In this document: in pieces, positions 17,992 through 26,915 of the stretch
Layout of the letters: each line of letters opens with the position of its first letter
Position numbering within the stretch: position 1 is the stretch's first letter
Position numbers and translations under genes: made by a program
Notes under the pieces: generated by a model
What the model was told of the DNA's origin: nothing
Databases searched by the model: none
The model's input: the letters and a program-made list of their open reading frames with translations, nothing else
Assembly: GCA_902799245.1 (NCBI GenBank)
Contig: CADBZY010000019.1
Coordinates: 1 to 42,695 of the forward strand
Direction of reading: 5' to 3'
Origin: an uncultured Ruminococcus sp.
Lineage (GTDB): Bacteria; Bacillota; Clostridia; Oscillospirales; Acutalibacteraceae
DNA: 42,695 nucleotides

Positions 17992-19017
17992 TTATGCTAT
18001 TGAGAGCGCCACCGCGGCAACTCCCGCGATAAGGGTAATGACGCTGAATACCCATACGATCTTGACCTCGCTCCAGCCGGACATCTCAAAATGATGATGA
18101 ATGGGGCTCATTTTGAATATTCTCTTGCCGTGTGTCAGCTTGAAATAACTGACCTGCAGCATGACGGAACCGGCCTCGCACAGATATATTATACCCACCA
18201 GCGGGATAAGTATAGGCATATTCACACCGTAAGCCATGGCGCAGAAGAGTCCTCCCAAAAACAGGGAGCCGGTATCGCCCATAAACACCTTGGCCGGGAA
18301 GAAATTCCAGACTAAGAAGCCCAGACAGCCTCCGGCTACCGCCGCAGCAAAAATGCTCATGCCGAACATACTGTGCATCCCGGCAATCACTATGAACACA
18401 ATCGCCGCAAAGAAAGTGACCGAGGAACAAAGACCGTCTATGCCGTCGGTAAGGTTGACAGCGTTGACAAATCCTACGATCATTATCAGCGAGATCGGAT
18501 AGAACCAGAAGCCCACATCCACATCGCCTGTGCAGAAGGGAATGGTTGTCACGGTTGCGTCACCGCTCAGAGCGAGAGTGGTGAGGAACGCGCCGGTGAT
18601 AAGCGTCATGAAAATCATCTTCTGACGCGGCGTAAGTCCGTCGTTCTGCTTCTTGACCACCTTGATATAATCATCAAGGAATCCTACTGCGCCGAACATC
18701 ACAGCCATCAGAATTCCGGCGATGATTCTCACCCAGTAGCTTGTCGCATCCTCATAGCTTGAAATAAGGGAACCGCTGCTTCTGAGGTAATAGTAAAGCG
18801 GCAGACAAATGAGCATGGAAATGAGAATTCCCGCAATAAACATAATCCCGCCCATTGTGGGAGTGCCCTGCTTCTTTTCATGCCATTTGGGGCCGATTTC
18901 CTTGATGGTCTGACCGTACTTGAGCTTATGGAGCCACGGTATAACCTTCTTGCCGAGAGCGGCAGTAACGCCAAAAGATATTCCCGAAGCCAGCAGACTG
19001 ATTAATTCCTGTGTCAT
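17992..19017 (-). CDS. mraY: Phospho-N-acetylmuramoyl-pentapeptide transferase MraY
   Basis: This 341-residue integral membrane enzyme transfers phospho-MurNAc-pentapeptide to undecaprenyl phosphate, giving lipid I. It has about ten hydrophobic segments. Family blocks include KQGTPTMGGIMF near residue 50, GFLDDYIKV with the conserved Asp pair, NLTDGIDGL and FMGDTGSL. The C-terminal SPIHHHFEMSGWSE holds the conserved histidine cluster. The ATG is preceded by AAGGATGG. It follows murF. In many relatives murD comes next; here a non-coding gap follows. Confidence 0.97.
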   Translation of the reverse strand: MTQELISLLASGISFGVTAALGKKVIPWLHKLKYGQTIKEIGPKWHEKKQGTPTMGGIMFIAGILISMLICLPLYYYLRSSGSLISSYEDATSYWVRIIAGILMAVMFGAVGFLDDYIKVVKKQNDGLTPRQKMIFMTLITGAFLTTLALSGDATVTTIPFCTGDVDVGFWFYPISLIMIVGFVNAVNLTDGIDGLCSSVTFFAAIVFIVIAGMHSMFGMSIFAAAVAGGCLGFLVWNFFPAKVFMGDTGSLFLGGLFCAMAYGVNMPILIPLVGIIYLCEAGSVMLQVSYFKLTHGKRIFKMSPIHHHFEMSGWSEVKIVWVFSVITLIAGVAAVALSIA

Positions 19018-19068
19018 TTGTAATTACCATCCTTATTTTTTTGCTCAGAATCACGCCAAAAAACGTAT

Positions 19069-20439
19069 TTATCCGGCGAATACTTCATATACCGATTCAA
19101 TGGCTTCTTCTAATTTCATAGCGCGGCTGGCCTTGAAAAGCACTGCGTCGCCCTCCTGGAGCATGGAACAGAGCTTGAGCGCCAGCTCCTGCTTATCGTC
19201 GAAATGAAGCACCGTCGGTATTTTTCCGTCCGCGCCATCCACATAACCCTGCGATTCAGGTCCATAGGCCAGCAGCACATCAATGCCGTTTTCTGCCGCA
19301 GCCGCGCCGCATTGCAGATGCGCTGTACGGGAATAGCTGCCAAGCTCCTTCATGTCGCCCAGCACGGCGATTCTGCGTGAGCAGTCAAGATCACGCAGCA
19401 CTCTCAGCGATGCCTTGATCGAATCAGGACTCGCATTGTAGCAATCCTCGATCACGGTTATTCCTCCGCGCCTGACAATTTTCTGACGCATCCCTGTCGG
19501 AACGTACTCCGACAGTCCCTTCACGGCCTGCTCCGGTGTAACGCCCAGCAGCATTCCGCAGGCAAAGGCGATGCAGGCGTTGTACACATTATGCATTCCG
19601 ACAGCAGGAAGCTCCACCGGATAGCGAGATCCGCGGAAGTTTATCGTAAAGCACATGGATTCCTGACTCTGTCTGATATTCTCTGCGCGACAGTCGGCTT
19701 CCTTGCAGGAAATGCCACAGACCACCACAGGATTCGGTATTCCTTTCACACCCTGCGGAAGAAGATCGTTGTCACCGTTGATGATCAGCGGTGCGGAAGG
19801 CGACATGCCCTCGAGTATCTCCATCTTAGCCTTCAGAATGCCCTCACGGGAACCGAGCATTTCTATGTGCGATACACCGATGTTGGTGATAATGCCGACC
19901 GTGGGACGCGCTGTATCGGTCAGCCGGCTGATTTCGCCGAAGCCGCTCATTCCCATCTCAAAGACCGCCGCTTCGTAACTACTGTCCAGCTTGAAGCACA
20001 TTTTCGGCAGGCCGATCTCGTTGTTGAAATTTCCCTGTGTGGCAAGGGTTTTGAATTTCTGTGAAAGCACGGCGGCGACCATTTCCTTGGTCGTCGTCTT
20101 GCCGACTGAACCGGTGAGTCCCACCACGGGAATGTCGAATTTTACTCTGTAATACTTTGCCAGAGCGAGCAGCGCAAGGCGGGTATCCTTCACGTATATA
20201 ACCCTGCCGGGCTCCGCGCCGTCGATCGTTCTTTCACAGACAGCAGCCGCAGCGCCCTTTGCAAGCACATCGCGTACGAAGTCGTGAGCGTCGAAACGGT
20301 CGCCCTTGACGGCAATGAACAACGAACCCTCATTCACCTCACGGCTGTCGAGTGTTACGTTTGTAATTTCCCTGTCGGGATAATCTGACGGCTCTGCGCC
20401 CAGCGCGGAAGCCACCTCAGTAAGTTTCATGCTATCCAT
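19069..20439 (-). CDS. murF: UDP-MurNAc-tripeptide:D-Ala-D-Ala ligase MurF
   Basis: This 456-residue Mur ligase adds D-Ala-D-Ala to the UDP-MurNAc-tripeptide in the cytoplasm. The ATP-binding loop is GLTGSVGKTTTKEMV, with central-domain motifs GNFNNEIGLPK and FEMGMSGFGEI typical of MurF. DCYNASPDSIKASL lies in the C-terminal third and is also characteristic. The annotated ATG has AAAGGGTGA about 11 nt upstream; the next ATG three codons later is an alternative. It starts 17 bp after murE, so it is translated in the same operon. Confidence 0.96.
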   Translation of the reverse strand: MDSMKLTEVASALGAEPSDYPDREITNVTLDSREVNEGSLFIAVKGDRFDAHDFVRDVLAKGAAAAVCERTIDGAEPGRVIYVKDTRLALLALAKYYRVKFDIPVVGLTGSVGKTTTKEMVAAVLSQKFKTLATQGNFNNEIGLPKMCFKLDSSYEAAVFEMGMSGFGEISRLTDTARPTVGIITNIGVSHIEMLGSREGILKAKMEILEGMSPSAPLIINGDNDLLPQGVKGIPNPVVVCGISCKEADCRAENIRQSQESMCFTINFRGSRYPVELPAVGMHNVYNACIAFACGMLLGVTPEQAVKGLSEYVPTGMRQKIVRRGGITVIEDCYNASPDSIKASLRVLRDLDCSRRIAVLGDMKELGSYSRTAHLQCGAAAAENGIDVLLAYGPESQGYVDGADGKIPTVLHFDDKQELALKLCSMLQEGDAVLFKASRAMKLEEAIESVYEVFAG

Positions 20440-20456
20440 ATATAATATATCACCCT

Positions 20457-21899
20457 TTATTGCATGTCAAGTGCATCGAAAATTTCTCTGAGTACTTCGC
20501 GCTCATCAAAGTGAATTTTCACCTTGCCTATTATCTGATAATCTTCGTGTCCCTTGCCGGCCATTACGATGACGTCACCGGGCTGCGCGTGCTCCACCGC
20601 GTATTTCATAGCTTCCCGGCGGTTGACAATTACGGTATAGGGAGTGTCGTGCTCCTCCACACCGGGAAGTATCTGTCGGATAATCTCCTCGGGATCCTCT
20701 GTGCGTGGATTATCGGAGGTGACGATGACAAAATCCGACAGCCTCGCGGCCGCTTCACCCATAATCGGGCGCTTGTAGGGATCGCGGTCGCCGCCGCAGC
20801 CCAACAGGGAAACAAGCCTTCCCTTCGAAACGGCGCGCATGGAGCTGAGTATGTTCTCCACGCCGTCGGGAGTGTGAGCGTAATCGAGAATAATGGTAAA
20901 ATCGCGCCCAGTCGGGAACACTTCGGCTCTGCCTTTGATGCCGGTGGAACGGTTGAGCGCTTCCGCGACAGCATCGGGCGATGCTCCGACGGCAAATGCG
21001 CATCCGGCCGCGCTCAGTGCGTTGTATGCGGAGAAACGGCCGGGCGTTGGCACCTTGACCCTGTATTCCTTTCCCATCGCGCAGAGAGTGAATCCCACAC
21101 CGTCGGCGAAGAATTCCACGTTTCTGGCGTTGATGTCGGCAAGATCATTGTCGATGCCGTAGGTCAACAGTTCCACACCGTCATCGATGCGCAGTTTGTT
21201 GCCCCATTCGTCGTCAATATTGATGATAGCGCAGTCAGTCATGGCAAAGAGCTTGGCCTTTGCCGCGAAATATGCCTCCATCGTGCCGTGAAAGTCGAGA
21301 TGATCCTCGCTGAGATTGGTGAAGCAGGCAGCCGCGAAATGCAGACCCGCGACGCGTCCCTGTTCAAGAGCGTGGGACGAAACCTCCATCACAGCGAATT
21401 CACAGCCCGCATCCGCAATTTTTGCAAACAGGGTGTGCAGCTCATAGGTATCGGGTGTAGTGAATTCCGTATGAAGCACCTCGTCACCGATCATATTCTG
21501 AATCGTACCAATCAGGCCGCATTTGTGTCCGCTTCTTTCAAGCACCTGTTTGGCAATGAATGTGGTGGACGTCTTGCCGTTGGTGCCGGTAACGCCTATC
21601 AGCTTCAATCTCTGAAGAGGGTGTCCCATGAAATTCTCGCACATGGCCGCAAAAGCCTCTCGCGTGGAGTCGACGATAAGCTGATTGGCCAGACCGAGAT
21701 CGTGATCGCAGATGATAGCCGATGCTCCGTTCGCAGCGGCTGCCTGCGCATAATCGTGTCCGTCGCTCTTGATGCCCTTGATACATACGAACACAATGCC
21801 CTCTGAGACTTTCCTTGAGTCAGATGTGAGATCGGTAATCTCACAGTCTGTAATACTGCCTGTATAATTAATGCCGTTCATTACTTCCGTAAGCCGCAT
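20457..21899 (-). CDS. murE: UDP-MurNAc-tripeptide synthetase MurE, meso-DAP type
   Basis: This 480-residue Mur ligase adds the third stem-peptide residue. The ATP loop is GVTGTNGKTSTTF, and the central domain carries MEVSSHALEQGRV and HLDFHGTMEAYFAAK. The C-terminal DNPRTEDP contains the DNPR motif that marks meso-diaminopimelate enzymes rather than L-lysine ones. The start at 21899 (MRLTEV) is preferred: an in-frame ATG three codons upstream touches the AAAGGG site with no spacing, while 21899 has 9 nt. It precedes murF and follows the penicillin-binding protein gene. Confidence 0.96.
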   Translation of the reverse strand: MRLTEVMNGINYTGSITDCEITDLTSDSRKVSEGIVFVCIKGIKSDGHDYAQAAAANGASAIICDHDLGLANQLIVDSTREAFAAMCENFMGHPLQRLKLIGVTGTNGKTSTTFIAKQVLERSGHKCGLIGTIQNMIGDEVLHTEFTTPDTYELHTLFAKIADAGCEFAVMEVSSHALEQGRVAGLHFAAACFTNLSEDHLDFHGTMEAYFAAKAKLFAMTDCAIINIDDEWGNKLRIDDGVELLTYGIDNDLADINARNVEFFADGVGFTLCAMGKEYRVKVPTPGRFSAYNALSAAGCAFAVGASPDAVAEALNRSTGIKGRAEVFPTGRDFTIILDYAHTPDGVENILSSMRAVSKGRLVSLLGCGGDRDPYKRPIMGEAAARLSDFVIVTSDNPRTEDPEEIIRQILPGVEEHDTPYTVIVNRREAMKYAVEHAQPGDVIVMAGKGHEDYQIIGKVKIHFDEREVLREIFDALDMQ

Positions 21900-21969
21900 T
21901 GATTTCATCCCTTTGCAAATTGATCAGGTGAATTAGCTTTATTATATCGCTTAATAGTATAGCAGTGTA

Positions 21970-24438
21970 TCAGTCGTTTATTCCGTCAACGGTGAAATCC
22001 ACCGTGACCACTGTGCCTTCCTCGACAACGCTTCCCGCGGGAATATCCTGCGAAACCGACAGGCCGCTTGTGCTGTCATATCCGGTTCCGGAGTAGCGGA
22101 TGTTGAGGTTCTTGTTCTTGACGGCATATGCCACCTTCGACGGAGAAAGGCCCACAAGATCGGGAACCGTGGTTTTCGGCACTTCATCGTTGGAATCGGT
22201 ATTGAGTACAACCGTGCAGGACTTTGGCGCCGTCTTGCCGCCGGCAGGTATCTGAGAGACGACTTTCTCTCCGTCGCCGATAATTCTGACGGTAAAGCCT
22301 TTATCTTCCAGATCCTTTTTTGCCTCTTCCACGCTGTGTCCTTCCGCAATGGGAACAAAGGTGTCCATCATCCACTTATCCTCTTCGGAATAGGTGGTGT
22401 CCACGTTCAGATAAAACAGAAGTTCACTGAATATACCGCGTACCACCGGAGCGGCAATAGAGCCGCCGCTGTGTCTTTTTCCTTCAGGCTCATCAAGCAC
22501 GATCAGCACCGCCACCTCCGGATCGTCTATCGGCGCAATGCCGCAGAAGGAAGCGACATAGAGCTTTTTCTTGCTCTTGGTATTCGCCTGCTTGGCTATT
22601 TTCTCCGATGTACCCGTCTTGCCGCCGATGCGGTATCCCGGAAGGTAAACATTGTGAGCGGTTCCGCCTTTGTTGGCTGTCGCCTCAAGAATGGTGCGCA
22701 TTTTGGCTGAGGTTTCTTCCGAAATCACCTGGCGCCTTACCACCTTGGTGTTGCTCTTGACGATATTGCCGTCCGCGTCGGTAATGCTGTCCACCACATA
22801 GGGTTTCAGCAGGTATCCGCCGTTTACTACCGCGGACATGGCAGTTATCATCTGTATCGGTGTGACAGTCATCGACTGACCAAACGAGGATATGGCAAGG
22901 TCAAGCTCTGTCATTTTTTCCTGCGGAATATACATACCGGAGGACTCGCCGGGAAGGTCGATGCCCGTGGCGGCTGTCAGTCCGTAGGACTTGAAATATT
23001 TGGAGAAATTGGCTACTCCCAAACGGGACCCCAGTTCCATCAGCGCAGGGTTGCAGGAGTTCATCATCGCCTCTGTCAGTGTTTCGCGGCCGTGACCGTT
23101 TGTCTTGGCGCACTTGACCTTTCTTTTTCCGACCAACCGATAGCCGGTACAGACAAAGGTGTCGTCCATATTCGTCTCGCCCTCTTCGAGAGCGGACGAC
23201 ATAGTGATCGGTTTAAAAACCGAACCTGGTTCATAGGTATCGTTGACAGCCTTGTTCCGCCACTGTTCCGCCCGTGCCTCGATCCTCGCTTTCTTCTGTT
23301 CTTTCGGATCCTCGATCTCTGCTATCCTTTTGAGCGCAGCCGGATCGGTAATCGTCTGGTAATCCGCGGGGTTATAGTCGGGCATGGTCGCCATGGCGAG
23401 TATTGCGCCGGTATTGACATTCATGATGATGCCGGCAGCGTGATTCTGAACATCATTGTCTATGACCGCCTGACGAAGGTATTTTTCAAGAATCGACTGC
23501 GCCTTGGCGTCGATCGTAAGCGTCAGGTTGTCACCGTCGATCGGCTTGGTGATGTTGTCGCTATAATCAAACGGCATTTCGCCGCCTCTGGAATTCTTGG
23601 CGGTCACCTTTTTGCCGTCCACGCCTTTGAGATAACTGTCGTAGTGGCTCTCGATTCCCACAGAGCCTTCGTTGTCAAAATTGGTATATCCTATCACATT
23701 GGCCGCTATCGGACTGTCATAATAGTAATACCTGTTGGTGTCCTTCAAAAGAGATACACCTTTGATGTACGCGTATTTTTCGTTGTGTTCCAGCTCTTTG
23801 TCGCCCCAAAAAACCTTTTCTATTTCATTGGGATTTTGGGAATTCATTTTGACTGTCAGCTCCGGATATTCTCCTGCCAATATCATAGAGGTAAAGAAAA
23901 TCTCATCCTCGGTATATTTTTTTCCGTCCTTGTCCTTTTTCTCCACCGTGGTATAATATACATCGCGATAGATATAAGCATTGAGCCTATCCTTCTGCTC
24001 TTTATCCGCCTTCGTTGTCAGCTTGACCGAATTGGAATTCATTTTGCTTCTCGTAAGCACTGTATCATAACTGATACCGAGAATTTCGGAGATCTTATGG
24101 TAGATTTCCTCCTGCTCCACCACGTCATAATGCTCGCGCAAGGCTTTTGGATTCAGATTAACGATCCATGCCGAAGCACTCTCCACCAGCTTATCTCCGT
24201 TGATGTCGAATATAGAACCGCGATTGGCAGGTATGATGGTTGTTTTAAGCTGCTGTGATGCGGCTTCCTGCTGGTTTTTATCCTTTTCAAACACCATGAG
24301 CCTGAAAAGATTTAAAATGAGCGCCATAACAAAGATGCCGATCAGAAGTGTCAGAATGGAGAACCTTGCGGAAAATCTGTCAAGTCTCTTGTAGCGTCTG
24401 AAATATCTTGTAATAAAGGATTGTGTTTTTTTAATCAA
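21970..24438 (-). CDS. Class B penicillin-binding protein with two PASTA domains (FtsI/SpoVD-like)
   Basis: This 822-residue septal transpeptidase has a short cytoplasmic tail and a membrane anchor at about 27-48. A dimerisation domain follows, then a transpeptidase domain with active-site SVFK (Ser406, Lys409), SCN (461-463) and KTG (607-609). The C-terminus has two PASTA repeats, about 680-750 and 755-820, which in relatives bind wall fragments. The start is a TTG at 24438, because GGAGG lies 7 nt before it; a longer in-frame TTG at 24468 would place that site inside the coding sequence. In the dcw cluster it partners FtsW. PBP2B, PBP2x or SpoVD are the nearest named relatives. Confidence 0.92.
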   Translation of the reverse strand: MIKKTQSFITRYFRRYKRLDRFSARFSILTLLIGIFVMALILNLFRLMVFEKDKNQQEAASQQLKTTIIPANRGSIFDINGDKLVESASAWIVNLNPKALREHYDVVEQEEIYHKISEILGISYDTVLTRSKMNSNSVKLTTKADKEQKDRLNAYIYRDVYYTTVEKKDKDGKKYTEDEIFFTSMILAGEYPELTVKMNSQNPNEIEKVFWGDKELEHNEKYAYIKGVSLLKDTNRYYYYDSPIAANVIGYTNFDNEGSVGIESHYDSYLKGVDGKKVTAKNSRGGEMPFDYSDNITKPIDGDNLTLTIDAKAQSILEKYLRQAVIDNDVQNHAAGIIMNVNTGAILAMATMPDYNPADYQTITDPAALKRIAEIEDPKEQKKARIEARAEQWRNKAVNDTYEPGSVFKPITMSSALEEGETNMDDTFVCTGYRLVGKRKVKCAKTNGHGRETLTEAMMNSCNPALMELGSRLGVANFSKYFKSYGLTAATGIDLPGESSGMYIPQEKMTELDLAISSFGQSMTVTPIQMITAMSAVVNGGYLLKPYVVDSITDADGNIVKSNTKVVRRQVISEETSAKMRTILEATANKGGTAHNVYLPGYRIGGKTGTSEKIAKQANTKSKKKLYVASFCGIAPIDDPEVAVLIVLDEPEGKRHSGGSIAAPVVRGIFSELLFYLNVDTTYSEEDKWMMDTFVPIAEGHSVEEAKKDLEDKGFTVRIIGDGEKVVSQIPAGGKTAPKSCTVVLNTDSNDEVPKTTVPDLVGLSPSKVAYAVKNKNLNIRYSGTGYDSTSGLSVSQDIPAGSVVEEGTVVTVDFTVDGIND

Positions 24439-24470
24439 ATCATTTCCTCCATAAATTTCCGCTTTCAACT

Positions 24471-24502
24471 AAAACGAGAGTCAAGAATAGTTCTCAACTC
24501 TC
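24471..24502 (-). terminator. Possible attenuator hairpin upstream of the PBP gene
   Basis: On the minus strand a hairpin with arms 24497-24502 and 24476-24481, with partial inner pairing, is followed by GTTTTAG (four T residues). It sits about 35 nt before the PBP start codon. It is a weak intrinsic terminator at best. Confidence 0.4.
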
Positions 24503-24619
24503 ATGCCCGACAATACGGACGAATGAACAATGAGATTCCTATGCACCCGCCCTGTAGAATATTTATTGTTTTTTCAATGAAAGTATGCACGCAGGAAGCA
24601 AAAGTGCCGATGATTTTTA

Positions 24620-24663
24620 AGTCTGTCAGGCATTTCCACACACGGTGAAATACCGGACAGACT
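24620..24663. repeat. Long imperfect inverted repeat between ftsL and the PBP gene
   Basis: Arms 24620-24636 and 24647-24663 pair over 17 positions with one mismatch and one possible G-U pair, around a 10-nt loop. On the + strand the stem is followed by CTTTTTG, which looks terminator-like, but no + strand gene lies upstream. On the - strand it lies just after the ftsL stop. It may set the 3' end of the mraZ-rsmH-ftsL part of the operon. Confidence 0.6.
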
Positions 24664-24685
24664 CTTTTTGCGATGAGCCAAAAGC

Positions 24686-25183
24686 TCAGTCGTCAAAGTC
24701 ATCTCCCCAGCTCACTTCAAACCATTTTGTCTGGTAGTTGTCTCTTCTCTGCATACCCAGATTCTGCTTGGCATACTCTTCGATCGCTTCATCAGACAAA
24801 ACCCTGTCGCGTCTATAGATCAGTCCGGAATAATCACTCTGAAGAGCGGAGAGGGTCTTTTCTCTCTCATTGATCAGATTGGTCAGTTCGTTATCCTTGG
24901 CGTTGCATTTCATAGTAAATGCGAAAAACGCGATAAGTACACAAAAAGCAAAGCCTCCGGCAAAAAGCAGGCGAACCTCTCCTGCGTCAAGCGATCTGCC
25001 CTTTTGTTTGCGGGGCTTGTGCGGCAAAACAGGCTTGCTCTCTTTTTTCCTGTTCAACTTAACTGTCATATTGGGTCGGATGTGCTTCTTTGAAGGCGCA
25101 CCCGGCTGCTGTTTTTTCTTCTTTTCTGCGGCGCCGTCGTCATAGCGCATATTATAAGCATTGCTTCCGTTAAGGTTTACCAT
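24686..25183 (-). CDS. ftsL: FtsL-like septum formation protein
   Basis: This 165-residue single-pass protein has a basic cytoplasmic N-terminus of about 85 residues, one membrane helix (LLFAGGFAFCVLIAFFAFT) and an outer coiled-coil rich in Glu, Leu and Arg. A short YAKQNLGM segment ends the coiled coil, typical of FtsL/DivIC proteins. It would form a complex with FtsQ/DivIB and FtsB/DivIC at the division site. Sequence similarity is weak in this family. The call rests on topology, the NLGM motif and the place between rsmH and the PBP gene. The ATG has a ribosome binding site in AAGGGGGACG just upstream. Confidence 0.82.
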   Translation of the reverse strand: MVNLNGSNAYNMRYDDGAAEKKKKQQPGAPSKKHIRPNMTVKLNRKKESKPVLPHKPRKQKGRSLDAGEVRLLFAGGFAFCVLIAFFAFTMKCNAKDNELTNLINEREKTLSALQSDYSGLIYRRDRVLSDEAIEEYAKQNLGMQRRDNYQTKWFEVSWGDDFDD

Positions 25184-25270
25184 TTTGTCGTCCCCCTTGT
25201 TTTAAGTTATTTGTTTATCGCGTCATCACGCTGCGTTCCCGTTGCGGGTGAAATTGCTGAATTGAATCCA

Positions 25271-26197
25271 TCAGAGCTTTACGCAGGTTCGCAGTTTGCT
25301 GCTTCTGCTGCGCGGATTGCGCTCAAGCTCTTCTTCCGAAGGCGCTATCGGCTTTCGGAAAAGAAGCCTCGCCTTCGGCTTATTGCCGCATACACACACC
25401 GGAAATTCCGGCGGACAGGTGCAGCCTTCGCACCATTTTGCCATCGTCTGTTTGACGATCCTGTCCTCGAGGGAATGAAAGGTAATTACCGACAGCCTTC
25501 CCTCCTGTTTCAGACAGCCAAAAGCCGCCTGCAAGCCTCTTTCCAGTTCGCCCAGTTCATCGTTGACGGCGATGCGAAGCGCCTGAAAGACCTTGCGCGC
25601 GGGATGCCCTGCGCGTCTGGCGGCAGCCGGAACAGCTCCGGAAATAATATCCGCCAGCGCAAAGGTAGTGGATACCGGCTTGTCCTCCCTCGCTGTACAT
25701 ATCGCCTTGGCGATGCGCACAGAGAATTTCTCTTCGCCGTACTTGGTGAAAATCTCGGCAAGCTGCTGCCATGTCAGCGTATTGCAAAGCTCGGCGGCGG
25801 TGATACCGTCCTGACTCATCCGCATGTCGAGCGGAGCGTCCTTGTGGAACGAAAAACCGCGTTCGGCGGTGTCCACCTGATGCGACGAAACACCGATGTC
25901 CATCAGAATTCCGTCCACGAAGGTGATTCCCAGCCCGGCAAGCACATCTGCCACCTCGCTGTATCTTGTCTGAACAACTGTTACCCTGCCGTCCCCCGAA
26001 AACCGGGCTGTCACGGCAGCTATCGCGTCGGGATCACGGTCAAGGCAAATCAGCCGGCCGTTCTCTCCTAAACGCTGCAATATGGCGGCGCTGTGATTGC
26101 CTCCGCCGGCTGTGCAGTCGACGTAAATACCGTCCGACTTCACATCGAGCGAAGCGATGGTCTCCTCAAACAGCACCGGAATATGATTGAACTCCAA
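25271..26197 (-). CDS. rsmH: 16S rRNA (cytosine-1402-N4)-methyltransferase
   Basis: This 308-residue SAM-dependent methyltransferase (RsmH, formerly MraW) methylates N4 of C1402 in the 16S rRNA P site. It opens with HIPVLFEETI and YVDCTAGGGNHSAAIL, which is the SAM loop. DGILMDIGVSSHQVD and the C-terminal FHSLEDRIVKQ are also diagnostic. The C-terminal region has several Cys residues (CEGCTCPPEFPVCVC), common in this family in Clostridia. The start is a TTG with GAGGTG about 8 nt upstream. It is the second gene of the dcw operon. Confidence 0.96.
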   Translation of the reverse strand: MEFNHIPVLFEETIASLDVKSDGIYVDCTAGGGNHSAAILQRLGENGRLICLDRDPDAIAAVTARFSGDGRVTVVQTRYSEVADVLAGLGITFVDGILMDIGVSSHQVDTAERGFSFHKDAPLDMRMSQDGITAAELCNTLTWQQLAEIFTKYGEEKFSVRIAKAICTAREDKPVSTTFALADIISGAVPAAARRAGHPARKVFQALRIAVNDELGELERGLQAAFGCLKQEGRLSVITFHSLEDRIVKQTMAKWCEGCTCPPEFPVCVCGNKPKARLLFRKPIAPSEEELERNPRSRSSKLRTCVKL

Positions 26198-26222
26198 AAA
26201 CGCGCACCTCGCCTTCCGTACA

Positions 26223-26642
26223 TCAGGCGAGACCCAGCTGTGCCATCAGCTTAATCTCTTCCTCGTCAGTAAGCTCCTGATCCGCCTGCTCGAAGCTCTC
26301 CTCGTTCCACAGCTCCAGCCATTCAAACATGCCGACCATTCGCACCTTATCGGTAATGCCGGCGCTTTTCTTCAGATCGTCAGAAAGAAGTATACGTCCC
26401 TGCGCGTCGAGTGAAATGTGCTCGACCGAACCGAAGACTTTGCGTCTGAGAGCAATCTGCGTGACATCGCCTTCACGTACCTTTTCCGAGAGCTTCATGA
26501 ACTGCTCATAAGGATACAGTCTGATGCAGCCGCCGACGCCCTTAAGCGCATAGACAGACGCACCGAAATCTTCCCGGTACTTAGCGGGAATCACGATTCG
26601 ACCTTTTGTATCAAGATTATGTACAGCATTGCCGATCAGCAT
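26223..26642 (-). CDS. mraZ: Transcriptional regulator MraZ
   Basis: This 139-residue protein carries two SpoVT/AbrB-like DNA-binding repeats, seen as NLDTKGRIVIPAKYR and SLDAQGRILLSDDL. MraZ forms a ring-shaped oligomer and in other bacteria represses the dcw operon by binding GTGGG-type repeats. The start at 26642 (MLIGNAV) is chosen because GGAGGG lies at 26651-26656. An in-frame start at 26735 would add 31 residues that do not fit the family. It heads the operon and probably binds the three boxes at 26859-26908. Confidence 0.96.
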   Translation of the reverse strand: MLIGNAVHNLDTKGRIVIPAKYREDFGASVYALKGVGGCIRLYPYEQFMKLSEKVREGDVTQIALRRKVFGSVEHISLDAQGRILLSDDLKKSAGITDKVRMVGMFEWLELWNEESFEQADQELTDEEEIKLMAQLGLA

Positions 26643-26728
26643 CCGGTCCGCCCTCCTTTGCGCAAAACTCCTGTCCCTTAAAAAATCCTGAAAAACCGGA
26701 ATAATATGCAGTCGTCCTGCATATTCAT

Positions 26729-26757
26729 TTGACAAACGGGGAAAGATATGGTATAAT
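26729..26757 (+). promoter_or_regulatory. Perfect-consensus sigma-A promoter pointing away from mraZ
   Basis: TTGACA (26729-26734) and TATAAT (26752-26757) are separated by exactly 17 bp on the + strand. The predicted start is near 26764. No coding gene lies downstream on this strand within the gap, so the product would be non-coding and antisense to the mraZ leader and promoter. Confidence 0.7.
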
Positions 26758-26798
26758 CACTGCAACAGAAACAGAGCTTTTCAAAAAATCGGTCGTCT

Positions 26799-26828
26799 CT
26801 CGGATTGTGAATTAATTCATAGTCCGAG
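26799..26828. repeat. Nested inverted repeat in the mraZ leader
   Basis: CTCGGA (26799-26804) pairs with TCCGAG (26823-26828), and between them lies the perfect palindrome TGAATTAATTCA (26808-26819). It would form a hairpin in RNA of either strand. The following T content is too low for a good terminator on the + strand. Confidence 0.55.
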
Positions 26829-26858
26829 CACTTCCGAAATTCTTTTGCCTCAAATTTG

Positions 26859-26908
26859 TCCCACTTCTATTGTTTGATTCCCCACTTTTATGTTCTGAGT
26901 CCCCACTT
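26859..26908 (-). promoter_or_regulatory. Putative MraZ operator: three GTGGG boxes at 21-bp spacing
   Basis: On the minus strand AAGTGGG occurs three times, with the AAGTG core complementary to CACTT at 26862-26866, 26883-26887 and 26904-26908. The first two boxes met by the polymerase read AAGTGGGGA. Spacing is exactly 21 bp, two helical turns, so all boxes face the same side of the DNA. They begin at the predicted transcription start. Repeats of the GTGGG/TGGGA kind upstream of mraZ are the known MraZ target in other bacteria, usually at closer spacing. Confidence 0.75.
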
Positions 26909-26915
26909 TCTTTTA

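Noticed and set aside
20460-21806. 448-codon + strand open frame opposite murE
   Set aside because: It lies fully opposite murE, which has complete Mur ligase motifs. The translated frame has no family features.
21909-21969. Promoter just upstream of murE
   Set aside because: A TATAAT is present on the minus strand, but no acceptable -35 box lies 16-18 bp before it.
23092-24258. Long + strand open frame opposite the PBP gene
   Set aside because: It is antisense to a clear penicillin-binding protein with all catalytic motifs, has no ribosome binding site or recognisable domain, and reflects codon bias on the other strand.
24620-24663. + strand terminator after the inverted repeat
   Set aside because: The stem is followed by CTTTTTG on the + strand, but no + strand gene or promoter was found upstream, so I list it only as a repeat.
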